Assembly: GCF_000425805.1 (NCBI RefSeq)
Contig: NZ_KE384456.1
Location: 124,001 to 188,000, forward strand
Source of the DNA: Pseudomonas vranovensis DSM 16006
Lineage (GTDB): Bacteria; Pseudomonadota; Gammaproteobacteria; Pseudomonadales; Pseudomonadaceae
DNA length: 64,000 bases
Direction of reading: 5' to 3'
Shown here: positions 64,000-64,000 of the stretch, piece after piece
Layout of the letters: every line of letters begins with the position of its first letter
Position numbering within the stretch: position 1 is the stretch's first letter
Notes under the pieces: generated by a model
Told to the model about the DNA's origin: nothing
Databases searched by the model: none
What the model saw: the letters and a program-made list of their open reading frames with translations, nothing else
Program-made: the position numbers and the translations under genes

Positions 64000-64000
64000 C

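Overview
The window is a chromosomal segment of a fluorescent Pseudomonas, most likely of the P. putida group. Support comes from high GC, gene order (nudF-yqiB-cpdA-yqiA-parE...parC; queG-nnrD-tsaE-amiB-mutL-miaA-hfq-hflX-hflK-hflC-hisZ-purA; rnr-rlmB-rpsF-rpsR-rplI-dnaB) and short REP palindromes of the 'cgggcttgccccgcg' type between genes. Most of it is core genome. No rRNA, CRISPR array, intact insertion sequence or complete prophage is visible.

Layout: 1-1.9 kb, end of an NCS1-type transporter (probably CytX) and a convergent DUF3298 lipoprotein. 2-10.4 kb, the nudF to parE/parC block, with a phytase-like esterase and a retropepsin-like protein between the two topoisomerase IV genes. 10.6-19.8 kb, a PqiC-like lipoprotein, an AhpA-type membrane protein, serB, psd, a rhodanese, an HDOD protein and motAB with a sigma-28-type promoter. 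19.9-20.4 kb, a lone small TIR-domain protein. 20.6-25 kb, rsgA, orn, a TRIC-type channel and queG. 24.2-36.4 kb, the large amiB/mutL/hfq/hfl/purA block. 36.5-41.2 kb, a chemoreceptor and a ferric iron ABC importer (fbpA-fbpB) behind a Fur-box-like palindrome.

Accessory region 1 (about 41.2-43.5 kb) lies beside a tRNA-Leu(CAG) gene and is full of broken genes. They are a HlyD/CvaA-like adaptor remnant, a possible N-terminal scrap of a CvaB-like peptide exporter, a fatty acid desaturase split over two reading frames and missing its last histidine box, and an EamA-type transporter broken at a run of 13 G.

Accessory region 2 (about 51.3-54.3 kb, between dnaB and ygiQ) is the most interesting part. 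On the minus strand it reads: promoter-like sequence, a 29-codon peptide gene with a strong ribosome binding site, a 12-bp-stem hairpin, a YcaO-family gene and a fused ABC exporter. The layout is that of a compact ribosomally made, post-translationally modified peptide (RiPP) locus: precursor, modifying enzyme, exporter. No dehydrogenase, E1-like partner or TfuA partner is present, and the YcaO lacks the C-terminal PxPxP motif of azoline-forming enzymes. The YcaO reading frame is interrupted at a T6G run where a -1 shift restores the complete conserved protein. This means either a recent frameshift mutation, an assembly error or a recoding site.

The window ends (57.2-63.9 kb) with a conserved three-gene set: transglutaminase-like/DUF2126 protein, circularly permuted ATP-grasp fused to an alpha-E domain, and a second transglutaminase-like protein. 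The set looks like a peptide or amide-bond-forming system of unknown product.
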